A program made the position numbers and the translations under genes. Of a DNA stretch of 64,000 nucleotides, positions 62,514-64,000 are shown in pieces. The notes under the pieces are model-generated. The model was not told the origin of the DNA and searched no databases. It saw only the letters and a list, made by a program, of their open reading frames with translations. The stretch is from assembly GCA_036345935.2 (NCBI GenBank), contig JADWOT020000010.1, forward strand, positions 4,362,587 to 4,426,586. Reading direction: 5' to 3'. This DNA is from Taenia hydatigena. Lineage: Eukaryota; Platyhelminthes; Cestoda; Cyclophyllidea; Taeniidae. How positions within the stretch are numbered: position 1 is the stretch's first letter; each line of letters begins with the position of its first letter.

Positions 62514-64000
62514 TGACTAGCAGCTTATGTTAAGTACGACCATGCCAAATCGTCATTTGCACCCTATTTGACACAAATCAGGGCCCTGCAAAATTGGCAG
62601 TGTGATGATATTTTAAATATTCTAAATTGCAGCAAGGTGACCCTTTAGCGAATTGCTAAACAGAATCATGCTAGGTGCATCCCTGATAATTCCTAAAGAT
62701 GTGGTCATTCTTTATCAGCTTTGACATTTTGAATGCAAACTACAACTCAATGAAAAACAAATCTGTCAAAGGCTGTCGTTCCATACGTCTCACGAAGAAA
62801 AATATTTGTGGAAGGAGGATTAATACTTAAGGGTAAGGCCTGAAACAGGTCGAGTATCCTCAGTCTACGTAGCAGTGGGTACGTTGGCACACTGCATCAC
62901 AGGATTGCCCAAATTAAAGTGAGGGACGCTGCCAATGGAAAATGCAAATTCAGTTGCGTTTCTCTTAGCTTAAGACGTGGCATGTTGGTGATAGCGTAGA
63001 GTCACTTACGAAGAGCAGGCAATGTCAAGCGGGTGGTTAGTGAGACAACTAAGGTTGATTAGCTCTCGCCTCTCAAGGGCATAGAAGACTTACGGTTTCT
63101 TAATCATTCCTGATTCAATCACATTATGAGAGTTCAAAAGTTACAGACAAAAATAGCCTGCGCCAAGACTTAATGGCGATGGTCTCTCGATAACTGGAAT
63201 CCTTTGAGTTCGTGCTGACAAGCTTTTACAGTTAAAAAATGCAAGGATTTGAGTAGGACCAACATTTTCTTATAAAATGCCAAAGGTGAATTTAAGAACA
63301 TGTAAAGAATTTGAAGGCATTTGTTGAGATAGTACCACGTGCGTAGTGACGCGTTTGATGCAGAGCAGCGAACAATGAGGAAGCGTAAGTGGTCGGTGCA
63401 ATACCCTTAACCAGGCACAAAGAAGAGCCTTATAACCAATAAATAACCCTCTGAAAAATGTTATTTCTTGTAGGGAGAGAGAAAAATATGCTTTATGTTA
63501 CACAAACACAAGCGTCAATGTCAGTTGAAGAGCTGAGTCACATAGCACACATAACACATAACACACTCCTTGTAACCTGTAATGAATAATAGCTTTTTGT
63601 AGGCCCGTTCTTTACCGAGTTGTAGTTTGCGTTTGAAAAGGCAAAGCTGGTAAAGAGCGACTGCAGCTTTAAGGTCTTAGTAGAGTTTTACTTAGCATTG
63701 AGCATTTCGCAAAGAGGGCACTTTGCTAGCATGCTAACTCTAAGAGGAATAAAGATGGCACGCTTAGACCATTTCATTTGTGACTCTGATAAGAAGAGTC
63801 GGAATATTTCGCAGTGCAATGTTTGTTCAAACATTGGTAAACTTGGGCTTGGTGGGCTAGTGAGTCCGTTAGCCAACCGAAATGATATGAGTCTGGATAG
63901 AGGCACATAATGGCCGCTCATTTTGGGCTCTAGACCTTTTAAACCTAGTTTCGGCATGTAATGGAGGCGCAAAGGATATGTGAATTACTGAAGACATAAG
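62514..64000. repeat. Inverted second copy of the palindrome spacer
   Basis: Reverse complement of 40,318-41,804 across its whole visible length with no net length change (positions sum to 104,318). Noticed differences include TTGT(A/T)CAAAC, a GGGTCAAAAT versus GAGTCGGAAT cluster, AGCCAA(A/C)CG, and CTGT(T/C)GTTCC. Divergence is therefore higher than between the palindrome arms. The copy starts exactly at the gap and runs off the window. Confidence 0.9.

Noticed and set aside
1..64000. CRISPR arrays, bacterial operons or phage genes
   Set aside because: No regular direct repeats with unique spacers, no ribosome binding sites before tandem frames, and coding density far below bacterial.

Overview
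The window looks like a low-density nuclear segment of a eukaryote, most likely an invertebrate animal. It is AT-rich, has almost no long open frames, shows short GT-AG introns (about 120-150 nt), carries a eukaryote-type tRNA-Ser, and contains AT microsatellites and a 100-N scaffold gap. I cannot name the species. There is no bacterial gene organisation: no operons or ribosome binding sites that I can see.

The main protein-coding theme is one divergent F-box-like family. Its members share a pattern of Leu-Pro-Pro-x-Leu, ICKYL, a D-I-V-N-V/I-C stretch, P-S-W, then W-I/V/L-D-K-x-hydrophobic-C. They also share a weakly conserved C-terminal region. I find complete, partial or broken members near 1.3-3.0, 16.9-17.8, 22.2-22.6 (weak), 27.9-28.1 (weak), 31.1-32.8, 34.3-37.7, 47.8-48.2 and 52.0-52.6 kb, and next to the gap at 62.2-62.4 kb. 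All are on the minus strand. A second set, on the plus strand at 43.5-46.98 kb, is the mirror image of the 34.3-37.7 kb set. Only the copy at 16,894-17,797 is intact. The others have frameshifts, stops or truncation, so the window reads as a decaying tandem F-box cluster with one likely live gene.

The most striking structure is a large palindrome. Left arm 34,357-39,249 and right arm 41,972-46,861 are nearly identical reverse complements for about 4.6 kb (positions sum to 81,221), around a 2.7 kb spacer. The inner ends carry two older, diverged copies of a C2H2 zinc-finger exon. Identity jumps abruptly from roughly 87% to almost 100% inside that exon, which suggests gene conversion or recent homogenisation. 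After the N gap, 62,514-64,000 is an inverted, slightly diverged second copy of spacer bases 40,318-41,804 (positions sum to 104,318).

Other contents: a degenerate 48-bp minisatellite (6.34-6.80 kb), a 700-bp paralogous pair (11.15-11.88 and 26.59-27.29 kb), a roughly 350-bp three-copy repeat (8.93-9.26 kb and both palindrome arms), several strong short hairpins, and a slightly degenerate tRNA-Ser(AGA). Large stretches, for example 3.1-6.3, 11.9-16.9, 17.9-22.2 and 52.6-61.6 kb, show nothing I can assign.
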